Assembly: GCA_963843645.1 (NCBI GenBank)
Contig: CAWJLE010000003.1
Location: 248,001-312,000 of the forward strand
DNA from: CAWJLE01 sp963843645
GTDB taxonomy: Bacteria > Chloroflexota > Anaerolineae > DAOTYC01
Length of the DNA stretch: 64,000 bases
Direction: 5' to 3'
Positions 44,506 through 54,342 of this stretch are shown piece by piece. The translations under genes and the position numbers were made by a program. The notes below the pieces were generated by a model that saw nothing but the letters and a program-made list of their open reading frames with translations, did no database searches and was not told where the DNA came from. How positions within the stretch are numbered: the stretch's first letter is position 1; each line of letters opens with the position of its first letter.

Positions 44506-45982
44506 ATGCAAAGCTATATCGGTATTGATATCGGGACCTCATCCGCCAAGTTCGTGCTGATCGACAGCGTCGGCGGTATTCTTGCGCGGGCGGAAGAAGC
44601 GTATGCAGTCGCCCGCCCGCGCCCGGGCTGGTCGGAGATCGACCCGGGAGCGTGGTACGGGGCTGTGGAGAATGGGCTGTGCGCGCTCCTCTCCGGCGCC
44701 GACCGTTCCGGCGTCAGGGGCATCGGCGTGACCGGACAGATGCACACGGTCGTTTTGCTCGATGCGTCGGGCGCTTCGATACGCCCGGCGTTGCTGTGGA
44801 ACGACGCTCGGACCGGAGGCATGATCCCAGCGCTGAAGGAACGGATTCGGCAGCATCCTGGAATTGCCTATATCGCGGGCATCGTTTCCACAGGCAGCCC
44901 TGCCGCCAACCTCCTTTGGCTGCGCGATAACGAGCCGGACAATTTTCGAAGGCTCCGCAAGTTCCTCATAGGCCCGGACTACATCGTGTACCGTCTCACC
45001 GGCAGAGTGGGGACCGACTACTGCGAGGCGTCGACCTCCTCGCTGTACGATATCGTCGAGCGCACCTGGTCGCCCGCCATGCGGGAACTGATCGGACTCG
45101 CGGAAAGCGTCTATCCCGTCGTGAAGGGCAGCACAGAGACGGCGGGTCTGCTGGTGCCGGCGCTGGCCGAGAAATTCGGGCTGCCGCTCGATACACGCGT
45201 GATCGTCGGAACGGGCGACAACGCAGCCTCGTCGATCGCGACGGGCTGCCTCGTCGGGGATTTCCCGGTGCTCTCCCTGGGCACCTCCGGCGTCGTCACG
45301 GCGCGAAGGGAACGGCCGGATTTTGAAGCGAAAGGGAAGAACATACTGTACTCGCCGGATGGCTCGCATTTCGACGTGTTGCGTGCAGGGCGTCGTACAA
45401 TCCTGCGGCGGCGATTACAGCTGGTGGAACCGTGACATATTGGGCTGTGACAGCTTCTCGGACGGTGCACTCGGCATCGATGTGGACATGCCCGTCGACG
45501 AGGAACTTCTCTTCTACCCTCACCTCGCCGGCGACAAGACGCTCTATGCGGACCCGGGCCTGCGCGGCGCGTTTCTTGGGCTCGGCACCGACACCACCCG
45601 GCGGTCCATGACGTTCGCGGTCGTCGAAGGGCTTTGCTTCGCTGTGCGGCAGTTGACCGTAGAAATGCGCTTCCCGAGCAAATACCTGTCCCGCCTTCGC
45701 GTGATCGGCGGGGGTGCGCAGAGCGATGCCTGGATGCAAACGCTCGCCGACGTGCTCGATGCACGCGTGGAACGGGCAGCGGAGAGCGCCGGGGCTGTGT
45801 ATGGGGCCGCGCTCCTCTGCGCCCACGCCTGCGGCGACATCGCGTCGCTGCCAGCGCTCGTGAAGAAGGCAGCGCCGGGAGCCGTGTTCCTGCCGCGTGC
45901 AAAGAGGGTCGAGTCGCTCGAGAAGAAGTACGCGCGGTATCTCAGAGTGTATCGGGCGATTCGGGAGATCAACACGCCGTGA
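44506..45982 (+). CDS. FGGY-family sugar kinase (xylulokinase-like), one frameshift near 45384
   Basis: The start ATG at 44506 follows GGGGGAAG. The N-terminal half shows YIGIDIGTSSAKFVLID (phosphate 1), GVTGQMHTVVLLDASG and LLWNDARTGG, all as in xylulokinases (the GQMHG-like loop contacts the sugar), and VIVGTGDNAASSIATG. As sequenced the frame ends at 45435. A one-base shift near 45384 continues with QSCGGDYSWWNRDIL, LLFYPHLAGDKTLYADPGLRGAFLGL, RVIGGGAQSDAWMQTLADVL (the adenosine motif) and a normal end at 45982. Joined length is about 490 residues, standard for the family. The reaction is ATP-dependent phosphorylation of xylulose or a related ketose. Confidence 0.85.
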
Positions 45983-46308
45983 TTGCGAGTGAAGTTCCCT
46001 CGATCAATCCAGTGCGCGGGTCGTGACGAGCTCGCCGGTAATGGGACAGACACCATCACTATCGGCGCCGGCGTGTTTGGCTGTACAAAGGTCTTCTTCC
46101 CGAGCGCGAAGTGATATGGGCGGCAGCCGGTTCTCGCCGCGTTGGAGTGCAGATTGCCATAACCATAGTGGCCACGGCAGACGACTTCCATCTTCTCGAC
46201 CAGAACAACCCAGCGATTTGAACTTGAGGCATGGGTGCGCGACCTGTGCCGCGCACCCATGTCCTTGTAACGTATCGAAACACTCGCCAGCCCGGCGACC
46301 GATGCAGC
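45983..46308. other. Intergenic region between convergent genes
   Basis: About 325 bases with no convincing gene. A plus-strand frame at 46023-46316 lacks a ribosome site and homology. The only clear element is the hairpin at 46230-46261. Confidence 0.5.
46230..46261. terminator. Terminator-like hairpin downstream of the giant gene
   Basis: CATGGGTGCGCG (46230-46241) and CGCGCACCCATG (46250-46261) give a perfect 12-bp stem with an 8-base loop. There is no strong T-run on either side. It lies 48 bases beyond the stop of the giant minus-strand gene. Confidence 0.5.
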
Positions 46309-49300
46309 CTAGTTGACGACGAACGGCAAGAAGGTTCTGAAAAGCAGATTGAAAGTCGCCGTCACCGTCTTACTGGCATCCATCGTAACGGTGGTCGGGT
46401 TGGTGCTGCCACTGAGGTCGCCCGACCAGCCGCCGAACACCCAGCCAGAGGCAGCCGTCGCGGTCAAGTGCACCGTGGTGCCCAGGTCGTACGTGCCGCC
46501 CGAAGGGTCGAGAGCGATTGAGCCTTGACCCACGACGTTGTCCGTCAGCGTGTACTGCTGCGGCAGCTGGAAGGTCGCGGTCACGGTCTTGTTGGCGTCC
46601 ATCGTGATCGTGGTCGGGTTGGCGCTGCCACTCAGGTCGCCCGACCAGCCGGCAAACACCCAGCCAGAGGCAGCCGTCGCGGTCAAGTGCACCGTGGTGC
46701 CCACATCGTACGTGCCGCCCGATGGGCCGAGAGCGATCGAGCCTTGACCCAGCACGTTGTCCGTCAGCGTGTACTGCTGCGGCAGCTGGAAGGTCGCGGT
46801 CACGATCTTGTTGGCATCCATCGTGATCGTGGTCGGGTTGGTGCTGCCACTCAGGTCGCCCAACCAGCCGGCGAACACCCAGCCGGAGGCAGCCGTCGCG
46901 GTCAGGTGCACCGTGGTGCCCAGGTCGTACGTGCCGCCCGATGGGTCGAGAGCGATCGAGCCTTGACCCACCACGTTGTCCGTCAGGGTGTATTGCGGAA
47001 TCTGGAAAGTGGCCGTCACGGTCTTGTTGGCGTCCATCGTGATCGTGGTTGGGTTGGTGCTGCCACTGAGGTCGCCCGACCAGCCGGCAAACACCCAGCC
47101 GGAGGCAGCCGTCGCGGTCAGGTGCACCGTGGTGCCCAGGTCGTACGTGCCGCCCGATGGGTCGAGAGCGATCGAGCCTTGACCCACCACGTTGTCCGTC
47201 AGGGTGTATTGCGGAATCTGGAAAGTGGCCGTCACGGTCTTGTTGGCGTCCATCGTGACCGTGGTGGGGTTGGTGCTGCCACTCAGGTCGCCCGACCAGC
47301 CGGCGAACACCCAGCCAGAGGCAGCCGTCGCGGTCAGGTGCACCGTGGTGCCCAGGTCGTACGTGCCGCCCGATGGGTCGAGAGCGATCGAGCCTTGACC
47401 CACCACGTTGTCCGTCAGGGTGTATTTTGGAATCTGGAAAGTGGCCGTCACGGTCTTGGCGGCGTCCATCGTGATCGTGGTTGGGTTCGTGCTGCCACTC
47501 AGGTCGCCCGACCAGCCGGCGAACACCCAGCCGGAGGCAGCCGTCGCGGTCAGGTGCACCGTCGTGCCCAGGTCGTACGTGCCGCCCGATGGGTCGAGAG
47601 CGATCGAGCCTTGACCCACCACGTTGTCCGTCAGCGTGTACTGCTGCGGCAACTGGAAGGTCGCGGTCACGGTCTTATTGGCGTCCATCGTGATCGTGGT
47701 CGGGTTCGTGCTGCCACTCAGGTCGCCCGACCAGCCCGTGAACACCCAGCCGGAGGCAGCGGTCGCGGTCAGGTGCACCGTGGTGCCCAGGTCGTACGTG
47801 CCGCCCGACGGGTCGAGAGCAACCGAGCCTTGCCCTACCACGTTATTCGTCAACGTGTACAGTGGTGCAGGTGACATCAGAGTCTGAATCTCCGCCTGAT
47901 TCAAGGCGCAACCGTAGATGCGCGCTTCGTCGATGACGCCGTCAAAGTACTCACCCCACGCTTCGTTGCCGCCGATCCAGGTGTCGCGTCCACCATCCCG
48001 TATCGCGCCGTCGACCCGATGGGTTGTGCCACGCAAGGTCCCGTCGATGTAGAATTTCATGTCCGAGCCATCGTAGGTACACGCCACGAAATACCAGGTA
48101 TTGGGCTGCAAAACGATGTCGCCTTCGACTTGCTCGTCGTCATCTATCGCCCCGTCTCCGTCCCAGTCCATGCGGAGCACTGGCCGGTAGGCGTCGGGAG
48201 CGTCAGCGGCACGGGCATAAATCTCCCAGTCGTACCACTGGCCGTCGGCGCTGGTGCGCTGCGCGATGGTTGACCAGTCACTGCTCAGGTCATCAGCCCG
48301 AATCCACGCCGCAAAGGTGAATCGACTGGTGCTCAGGCTCAGACTGGCGCTTGCGGGCACTTGCACCGAATTGTCCACCCCGTCGAAGTAAAGCGCTCCG
48401 TTGACCCCAACGCTCACCCAGGTCGCGCCGGACACTGTGCCGTCGTTGCCGTAAGCTGAGCTATCGTCGGCAGTGGAGCCGGACGCTTCGTCGAAATGCC
48501 ATTCGCCCACCAAACACCCGCCGGGTTGCTCGGTGAAGGTCGCCGTCACCGTCTTGCTGCTATCCATGGTGACCGAATCAGGGTTGATGCTGCCCGATAG
48601 GTCACCTGACCAGCCGCTGAACATCCAGCCCGCGTCAGCGGTTGCGGTCAGCTGCACGTCCGTTCCAGACGCGTAAGTCCCCCCCGACGGGTTCAAAGTC
48701 ACACTGCCTGACCCGACCTTGTTCGCCGTCAGCGTGTACTGAGTCTGAGTGCCACTCACGATCTCAAAGCACGGGTTGTCGACCGCGCCCTGAACACCGG
48801 TGTAGTTCTTGTAGGCCGGCCACATTGAGGTGGCAGTGAAGTATTGCAGGTTCGGAGCGTCCGCGCCGAGCGCGCTGGTGTCGGCGATAGATCCTGTGGC
48901 CACCGCGGCGCCCAGACTGCCGTCGGAGTTCAATGCAGTCAAGGTCACTTCGATCCGGGCCGAAGTCGCCGTCAGCTTGGTGATCTCCGTCTGCAAGTTG
49001 TACCAGGCATTCGCTGTCAGGGTTGGCAGGGTCACGAGCGAAGGTCGCCGCTCATCGGTGCTGCTCGTACCGTCCCAGTAGCCCTCAATGTTGTAGCCGG
49101 TGCCCGCATCCGGGTCCATCTGCACGCCAAAGAACAAACTGGAATCAGTGTCGGTGTCATCGATCATCCAGCCCACGCGATCATCGTCGAAGTGACCGCT
49201 GGCATCGGTCTGGTAGTCCATGCTCAGGTTGACACCCACGAAATCCGCATCATTCCAGTTGAACGGATGCGCTACCCAGGTGAAGATGTTCGCAGCTGGC

Positions 49301-52300
49301 GCAAGGCCCACAGAACCGGCCACGCCGTTCGCTGAAGTGACGACTGGGCCGGAACCGCCATCGTACCAATCGGCATGGGTCCCCACGACCTGGCCGGTGG
49401 TGTAACCGGAGTTGAAGCTCTCGCATGCCTCAACGGATGGCTCTCCCTCAGCCAAAGTCGTCGCGCAGTCGACATTGCTGTAACCTGAGTCATCCACGCT
49501 GTTCGTCGCACGCACTCTGTAGCAGTACTCGGCCTCTGCGTCCAACCCCACATCCGAGTAGTTGGAAACGTTGGCCAGCACGGTGTTCCGTAAAGTGAAT
49601 GGGCCGCCGCTGCCAGTGGTGGAGCGTTCAATCTCGAAGGCCGACTCGTTGTTGGCATTGTCCGTCCACGTCAGGTTGATTTGAGCGTGACTGATGGCCA
49701 CAGCGTCGAGCTCCGTCGGTGCGGCGGGTGGATCCGTCGGCGGCTCGCTTTGCACGGTCCACTGATCGTACAGACTGAAAGCGCCGCCGGTTGAGCGGTA
49801 CACCTTGTAAGTGGTGTCGTCGCCGTCGATCAACACGTAGACGATCGCGCTGCCGCCGTATTGGGTCCCGGACATGAGATGCGCGTCGCCGACTTGCTGG
49901 ACACTGCCCAGCAGAGGATACTCGGCAGACGTGTCGTGGTGGTAATAGTGGTCGTGACCGACGAACAGTGTCTCCACGCCCTGCGTGTCCAATGCTGAGA
50001 CAAAAGCATCACGGTTGGCCGGATGTGCGTCAAGCGCATCTCCTGTGTGCCGCACTTCCGGATAGGCCGGCTCGTGGATGAACACGAATTCGTGGGTTTG
50101 GTCGTTCGCAGTCAGATCGTTGTTGATCCAGGTAAGCAGTGCGGGAGGTACGTCACCATCAGCAGCTGTGTCGGCGCCAGAGTTGGTCGTGCCGTTCCAA
50201 TAGCCATTCAGCGCGACGAAGTGGGCGTTCTCGTACGTCCACGAGTAAGAGCTGTTGATACTGCCGGCAGGCCCGTAGTTTACGACATGCGGCAGCGACG
50301 GAACCAGCGTATCTCGGTACCAATAGAAGTTATTGATGTCGTCGCTGACCTCGTGGTTCCCCGGCGCCGCGTACCAGAGAAAATCCGTCCCCAATACGGA
50401 ATCGATGTCCGAACTGGTCTGCGTCGCATTTGGCCAGTCTCCGCTGATCACCATGAATTCAGGCGCCGGCATGTCTGCGGTTGGATTATCGAGCCAATCA
50501 CGAATCTGGCCGAGATTGGATTGCACCGCCGCCTCGTTGCTGCTGGTATGCAGATCGCTCACTACCACGAAAGCGAACTTCGGGTCCGGGGATTGCCGAA
50601 CGATGTCGACGCACGGGTTGTCGACCGCGCCCACGACTGCCGTGAAGTTCTTGTAGGCCGGCCACATTGACGTGGCGGTGAAGTATTGCAGGTTCGGAGC
50701 GTCAGCGCCGAGCGCGCTGGTGTCGGCGATAGATCCTGTGGCCACCGCGGCGCCCAGACTGCCGTCGGAGTTCAATGCGGTCAAGGTCACTTCGATCCGG
50801 GCCGAGGTCGCCGTCAGCTTGGTGATCTCCGTCTGCAGGTTGTACCAGGCATTCGCTGTCAGAGTTGGCAGGGTCACGAGCGAAGGCCGCCGCTCATCGG
50901 TGCTGCTCGTACCGTCCCAGTAGCCCTCAATGTTGTAGCCGGTGCCCGCATCCGGGTCCATCTGCACGCCAAAGAACAAACTGGAATCAGTGTCGGTGTC
51001 ATCGATCATCCAGCCCATGCGGTCATCGTCGAAGTGACCGCTGGCATCGGTCTGGTAGTCCATGCTCAGGTTGACGCCCACGAAATCCGCGTCATTCCAG
51101 TTGAACGGATGCGCTACCCAGGTGAAGATGTTGGTAGCAGGCGCAAGGCCCACAGAGCCGGCCACGCCGTTCGCTGAAGTGACAACTGGGCCGGAACCGC
51201 CATCGTACCAGTCGGCATGGGTCCCCACGACCTGGCCAACGGTGTAGCCGGAGTTGAAGTCCTCACACGCTTCGGATGACACCTGTTGGTCGGTGAACGT
51301 GGCAGTCACCGACTTGTTCTCATCCATCGTGATGGAGGTGGGGTTTGTGCTGCCCGACAGGTCGCCCGACCAGCCGGAGAGGGCCCACCCGCTATCAGGC
51401 ACTGCTGTCAGTTGTACCACCTCTCCTTGAGCATAGAGCGTCTTGTTCGGGGATTTCGTGACGGTGCCATTGCCCACCACATTCACACCCAGCGTGAACT
51501 GCTCCTGTGCGAAGGTGGCCGTGACCGTCTTGGTCGCGTTCATGGTGATAGAGGCGGGGTTGGTGCTCCCCGTCAGATCACCCGACCAGCCGGTGAAAAC
51601 CCAGCCAGTTTCTGGAGTTGCCGTCAGTTGCACGGTAGTGCCATAGTTGTATTGAGCCTGGTCCGGAGACTTTCCCACCGAACCGCTACCGACCACGTTC
51701 ACTGTGAGCGTGTGTTGCGTAGGTGACCCAGCCAGAATTTCGACACACGCGTTGTCGACTGCACCCTGGACGGCCGTGTAGTTCTTGTAGGCCGGCCACA
51801 TGGTGGTGGGAGTGAAGTATTTCGTGTTGGGAGCATCGGCGCCCAGCGCGCTGGTGTCAGCGACAGAGCCGCTGGCCACAACCGATCCCAGGCTGCCATC
51901 TGTGTTCAACGCGGTCAACGTCACGTCGATCCGGGCCGACGTCGCCGTCAGCCGGGTGATCTCCGTCTGCAGGTTGTACCAGGCGTTGGCGGTGAGCGTC
52001 GGCAAGGTGACGATCGAAGGCCTCGCGTCGCCAGGGGTGCTCGCGTTATTTTTCCAGTAGCCCTCAATGTTGTAGCCGCTGCCCGCATCCGGGTCCATTT
52101 GGACTCCAAAGATGTTGGTGGAATCCACGCTACTGTCGGTAATCATCCAGCCGATGCGGTCATCGTCGAAGTGTCCGCTGGCGTCGGTCTGGTAGTCCAT
52201 GCTCAGGTTAATGCCCACGAAATCAGCAGCGTTCCAGTTGAACGGATGCGCCACCCAGGTGAAGATGTTCGTTGCGGGGGCAAGCCCCACCGAACCCACT

Positions 52301-54342
52301 ACGCCATTCGCTGATGTTACAATTGGGCCGGAACCACCATCATACCAGTCGGCGTGGTTCCCCACGACTTGGCCAACGGTGTAGCCGGAGTCGAAATCCT
52401 CGCACACCTCGGAAGTCACCTGTTGTTCGGTGAACGTGGCAGTCACCGACTTGTTCTCGTCCATGGTGATGGAGGTCGGATTGGTGCTGCCCGACAGGTC
52501 GCCTGACCACCCGGAGAAGACCCAACCACTGTCAGGGACGGCCGTCAACTGGACTTCCGTGCCTTCATCATAGGTGCCACCCGACGGATCGAGCGTTACG
52601 TCGCCGTTGCCCGTGACGTTCGCCGTCAAGGTATGCTGTGCCGCGATGGTCTCGAAACAAGCATTGTCCGCCGGCGCGCCGGCCCCGGTGTAGTTCTTGT
52701 AGGCGGGCCACATCGTGGTGGGAGTGAAGTATTTCGTGTTGGGAGCATCAGCGCCCAGCGCGCTGGTGTCGGCGACAGAGCCGCTGGCCACAACTGATCC
52801 CAGACTGCCATCCGCGTTCAACGCGGTCAGCGTCACGTCGATCCGGGCCGACGTCGCCGTCAGCTGGGTGATCTCCGCCTGGAGGTTGTACCAGGCGTTG
52901 CCGGTGAGCGTCGGCAGGGTGACGATCGAAGGCCTCGCGTCGCCAGGAGTGCTCGCGTTATTTTTCCAGTAGCCCTCAATGTTGTAGCCGCTGCCTGCAT
53001 CTGGGTCCATTTGGACTCCAAAGATGTTGGTAGACTCCACGTTGCTGTCGGTAATCATCCAGCCCACGCGGTCGTCGTCGAAGTGACCGCTGGCATCGGT
53101 CTTGAAATCCATGCCGATACGGACGCCCTGAAAACCCGCAGCATTCCAATTGAACGGATGCGCCACCCACGTGAAGATGTCGCTGGCCGGCGCAAGGCCC
53201 ACGGAGCCGGCCACGCCATTGCCTGAGGTGACAACTGGGCCGGAACCACCGTCAACCCAATCGGCATGATTCCCCACGACTTGGCCGACAGTGTAGCCGG
53301 AGTTGAAGTCTTCGCATGCCTCTGACGACAGCTCCTGTTCGGTGAACGTTGCCGTCACCGACTTGTTCTCATCCACGGTGATGGAGGTCGGATTGGTGCT
53401 GCCCGACAGGTCGCCTGACCACCCGGAGAAGACCCAACCACTGTCAGGGACGGCCGTCAACTGGACTTCCGTGCCTTCATCATAGGTGCCACCCGGCGGA
53501 TCGAGCGTTACGTCGCCGTTGCCCGTGACGTTCGCCGTCAAGGTATGCTGTGCCGCGATGGTCTCGAAACAGGCATTGTCCGCCGGCGCGCCGGCCCCGG
53601 TGTAGTTCTTGTAGGCGGGCCACATCGTGGTGGGAGTGAAGTATTTCGCGTTGGGAGCGTCGGCGCCCAGCGCGCTGGTGTCGGCGACAGAGCCGCTGGC
53701 CACAACCGATCCCAGACTGCCATCCGCGTTCAACGCGGTCAGCGTCACGTCGATCCGGGCCGACGTCGCCGTCAGCCGGGTGATCTCCGCCTGGAGGTTG
53801 TACCAGGCGTTGCCTGTGAGCGTCGGCAGGGTGACGATCGAAGGCCTCGCGTCGCCAGGGGTGCTCGCGTTATTCTTCCAGTAGCCCTCAATGTTGTAGC
53901 CGCTGCCTGCATCTGGGTCCATTTGGACTCCAAAGATGTTGGTAGACTCCACGTTGCTGTCGGTAATCATCCAGCCCACGCGATCATCGTCGAAGTGACC
54001 GCTGGCATCGGTCTTGAAATCCATGCCGATACTAACGCCTTGAAAACCCGCGGCGTTCCAGTTGAACGGGTGTGCCACCCAGGTGAAGATGTCGCTGGCC
54101 GGCGCAAGGCCCACGGAGCCGGCTACGCCATTGCCTGAGGTGACAATCGGGCCGGAACCACCGTCAACCCAATCGGCGTGGTTCCCCACGACCTGGCCGA
54201 CGGTGTAGCCGGAGTTGAAGTCCTCACACGTCGCCGCCGCGCTGGCCACGGGGACGATTTGAGGTTGGAAGGCCGCGCCCAATGCAGTCAGAGCCAGGCT
54301 CAAAACGACCAATGCATGAAGAAAGACTCTTGTTCGGTTCAT
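46309..54342 (-). CDS. Giant secreted repeat protein with calcineurin-like phosphoesterase, FnIII and LamG domains
   Basis: 2677 residues, uninterrupted. After a signal peptide come five copies of a 230-residue beta-domain starting CEDFNSGYTVGQVVGNHADW and containing HFDDDRVGWMI, GVQMDPDAGSGYNIEGYW and AKYFTPTTMWPAYKNYTG (from about residues 39, 340, 645, 1020 and 1640). Between them are InlB/Flg_new-type repeats. A metallophosphoesterase domain (about 1250-1520) has its ligands in VVSDLH, ISGDW, GNHE, IHEP and GHDHYYH. Then FnIII (about 1540-1630), a LamG domain (about 1940-2150) and seven tandem 72-residue InlB-type repeats. It ends FRTFLPFVVN, a C-terminal motif like that of the GH-like protein. 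Likely a surface adhesin or enzyme acting on phosphoesters outside the cell. Confidence 0.85.
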   Translation of the reverse strand: MNRTRVFLHALVVLSLALTALGAAFQPQIVPVASAAATCEDFNSGYTVGQVVGNHADWVDGGSGPIVTSGNGVAGSVGLAPASDIFTWVAHPFNWNAAGFQGVSIGMDFKTDASGHFDDDRVGWMITDSNVESTNIFGVQMDPDAGSGYNIEGYWKNNASTPGDARPSIVTLPTLTGNAWYNLQAEITRLTATSARIDVTLTALNADGSLGSVVASGSVADTSALGADAPNAKYFTPTTMWPAYKNYTGAGAPADNACFETIAAQHTLTANVTGNGDVTLDPPGGTYDEGTEVQLTAVPDSGWVFSGWSGDLSGSTNPTSITVDENKSVTATFTEQELSSEACEDFNSGYTVGQVVGNHADWVDGGSGPVVTSGNGVAGSVGLAPASDIFTWVAHPFNWNAAGFQGVRIGMDFKTDASGHFDDDRVGWMITDSNVESTNIFGVQMDPDAGSGYNIEGYWKNNASTPGDARPSIVTLPTLTGNAWYNLQAEITQLTATSARIDVTLTALNADGSLGSVVASGSVADTSALGADAPNTKYFTPTTMWPAYKNYTGAGAPADNACFETIAAQHTLTANVTGNGDVTLDPSGGTYDEGTEVQLTAVPDSGWVFSGWSGDLSGSTNPTSITMDENKSVTATFTEQQVTSEVCEDFDSGYTVGQVVGNHADWYDGGSGPIVTSANGVVGSVGLAPATNIFTWVAHPFNWNAADFVGINLSMDYQTDASGHFDDDRIGWMITDSSVDSTNIFGVQMDPDAGSGYNIEGYWKNNASTPGDARPSIVTLPTLTANAWYNLQTEITRLTATSARIDVTLTALNTDGSLGSVVASGSVADTSALGADAPNTKYFTPTTMWPAYKNYTAVQGAVDNACVEILAGSPTQHTLTVNVVGSGSVGKSPDQAQYNYGTTVQLTATPETGWVFTGWSGDLTGSTNPASITMNATKTVTATFAQEQFTLGVNVVGNGTVTKSPNKTLYAQGEVVQLTAVPDSGWALSGWSGDLSGSTNPTSITMDENKSVTATFTDQQVSSEACEDFNSGYTVGQVVGTHADWYDGGSGPVVTSANGVAGSVGLAPATNIFTWVAHPFNWNDADFVGVNLSMDYQTDASGHFDDDRMGWMIDDTDTDSSLFFGVQMDPDAGTGYNIEGYWDGTSSTDERRPSLVTLPTLTANAWYNLQTEITKLTATSARIEVTLTALNSDGSLGAAVATGSIADTSALGADAPNLQYFTATSMWPAYKNFTAVVGAVDNPCVDIVRQSPDPKFAFVVVSDLHTSSNEAAVQSNLGQIRDWLDNPTADMPAPEFMVISGDWPNATQTSSDIDSVLGTDFLWYAAPGNHEVSDDINNFYWYRDTLVPSLPHVVNYGPAGSINSSYSWTYENAHFVALNGYWNGTTNSGADTAADGDVPPALLTWINNDLTANDQTHEFVFIHEPAYPEVRHTGDALDAHPANRDAFVSALDTQGVETLFVGHDHYYHHDTSAEYPLLGSVQQVGDAHLMSGTQYGGSAIVYVLIDGDDTTYKVYRSTGGAFSLYDQWTVQSEPPTDPPAAPTELDAVAISHAQINLTWTDNANNESAFEIERSTTGSGGPFTLRNTVLANVSNYSDVGLDAEAEYCYRVRATNSVDDSGYSNVDCATTLAEGEPSVEACESFNSGYTTGQVVGTHADWYDGGSGPVVTSANGVAGSVGLAPAANIFTWVAHPFNWNDADFVGVNLSMDYQTDASGHFDDDRVGWMIDDTDTDSSLFFGVQMDPDAGTGYNIEGYWDGTSSTDERRPSLVTLPTLTANAWYNLQTEITKLTATSARIEVTLTALNSDGSLGAAVATGSIADTSALGADAPNLQYFTATSMWPAYKNYTGVQGAVDNPCFEIVSGTQTQYTLTANKVGSGSVTLNPSGGTYASGTDVQLTATADAGWMFSGWSGDLSGSINPDSVTMDSSKTVTATFTEQPGGCLVGEWHFDEASGSTADDSSAYGNDGTVSGATWVSVGVNGALYFDGVDNSVQVPASASLSLSTSRFTFAAWIRADDLSSDWSTIAQRTSADGQWYDWEIYARAADAPDAYRPVLRMDWDGDGAIDDDEQVEGDIVLQPNTWYFVACTYDGSDMKFYIDGTLRGTTHRVDGAIRDGGRDTWIGGNEAWGEYFDGVIDEARIYGCALNQAEIQTLMSPAPLYTLTNNVVGQGSVALDPSGGTYDLGTTVHLTATAASGWVFTGWSGDLSGSTNPTTITMDANKTVTATFQLPQQYTLTDNVVGQGSIALDPSGGTYDLGTTVHLTATAASGWVFAGWSGDLSGSTNPTTITMDAAKTVTATFQIPKYTLTDNVVGQGSIALDPSGGTYDLGTTVHLTATAASGWVFAGWSGDLSGSTNPTTVTMDANKTVTATFQIPQYTLTDNVVGQGSIALDPSGGTYDLGTTVHLTATAASGWVFAGWSGDLSGSTNPTTITMDANKTVTATFQIPQYTLTDNVVGQGSIALDPSGGTYDLGTTVHLTATAASGWVFAGWLGDLSGSTNPTTITMDANKIVTATFQLPQQYTLTDNVLGQGSIALGPSGGTYDVGTTVHLTATAASGWVFAGWSGDLSGSANPTTITMDANKTVTATFQLPQQYTLTDNVVGQGSIALDPSGGTYDLGTTVHLTATAASGWVFGGWSGDLSGSTNPTTVTMDASKTVTATFNLLFRTFLPFVVN
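46320..47870 (-). repeat. Seven tandem 216-219 bp coding repeats
   Basis: The 3' part of the giant gene repeats a unit of 72-73 codons (from YTLTDNVVGQGSIALDPSGG through SGWVFAGWSGDLSGSTNPTT to VTATF) seven times at very high nucleotide identity; several neighbours differ at only a few positions. Such identity implies recent duplication or gene conversion, and copy number may be collapsed or inflated in assembly. Confidence 0.9.
48760..54231 (-). repeat. Five long dispersed coding repeats (about 680 bp each)
   Basis: Copies near 54231-53545, 53325-52640, 52410-51735, 51275-50595 and 49425-48755 encode the same 230-residue domain. Copies 1-3 form one subgroup (MITDSNVESTNIFGV, KNNASTPGDARPS). 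Copies 4-5 form another (MIDDTDTDSSLFFGV, DGTSSTDERRPS) and flank the phosphoesterase/FnIII segment, as if that segment was inserted into, or duplicated with, a repeat. Confidence 0.88.

Noticed and set aside
46309..47870. CRISPR array
   Set aside because: The regular repeats are 216-219 bp coding units in frame, without spacers or cas genes.
46525..47874. 449-codon plus-strand frame antisense to the giant gene
   Set aside because: It is the mirror of the seven tandem coding repeats (HHVVRQ and EHPAGGSRRGQVH units). It has no ribosome site or domain, and the minus strand encodes clear InlB-type repeats.
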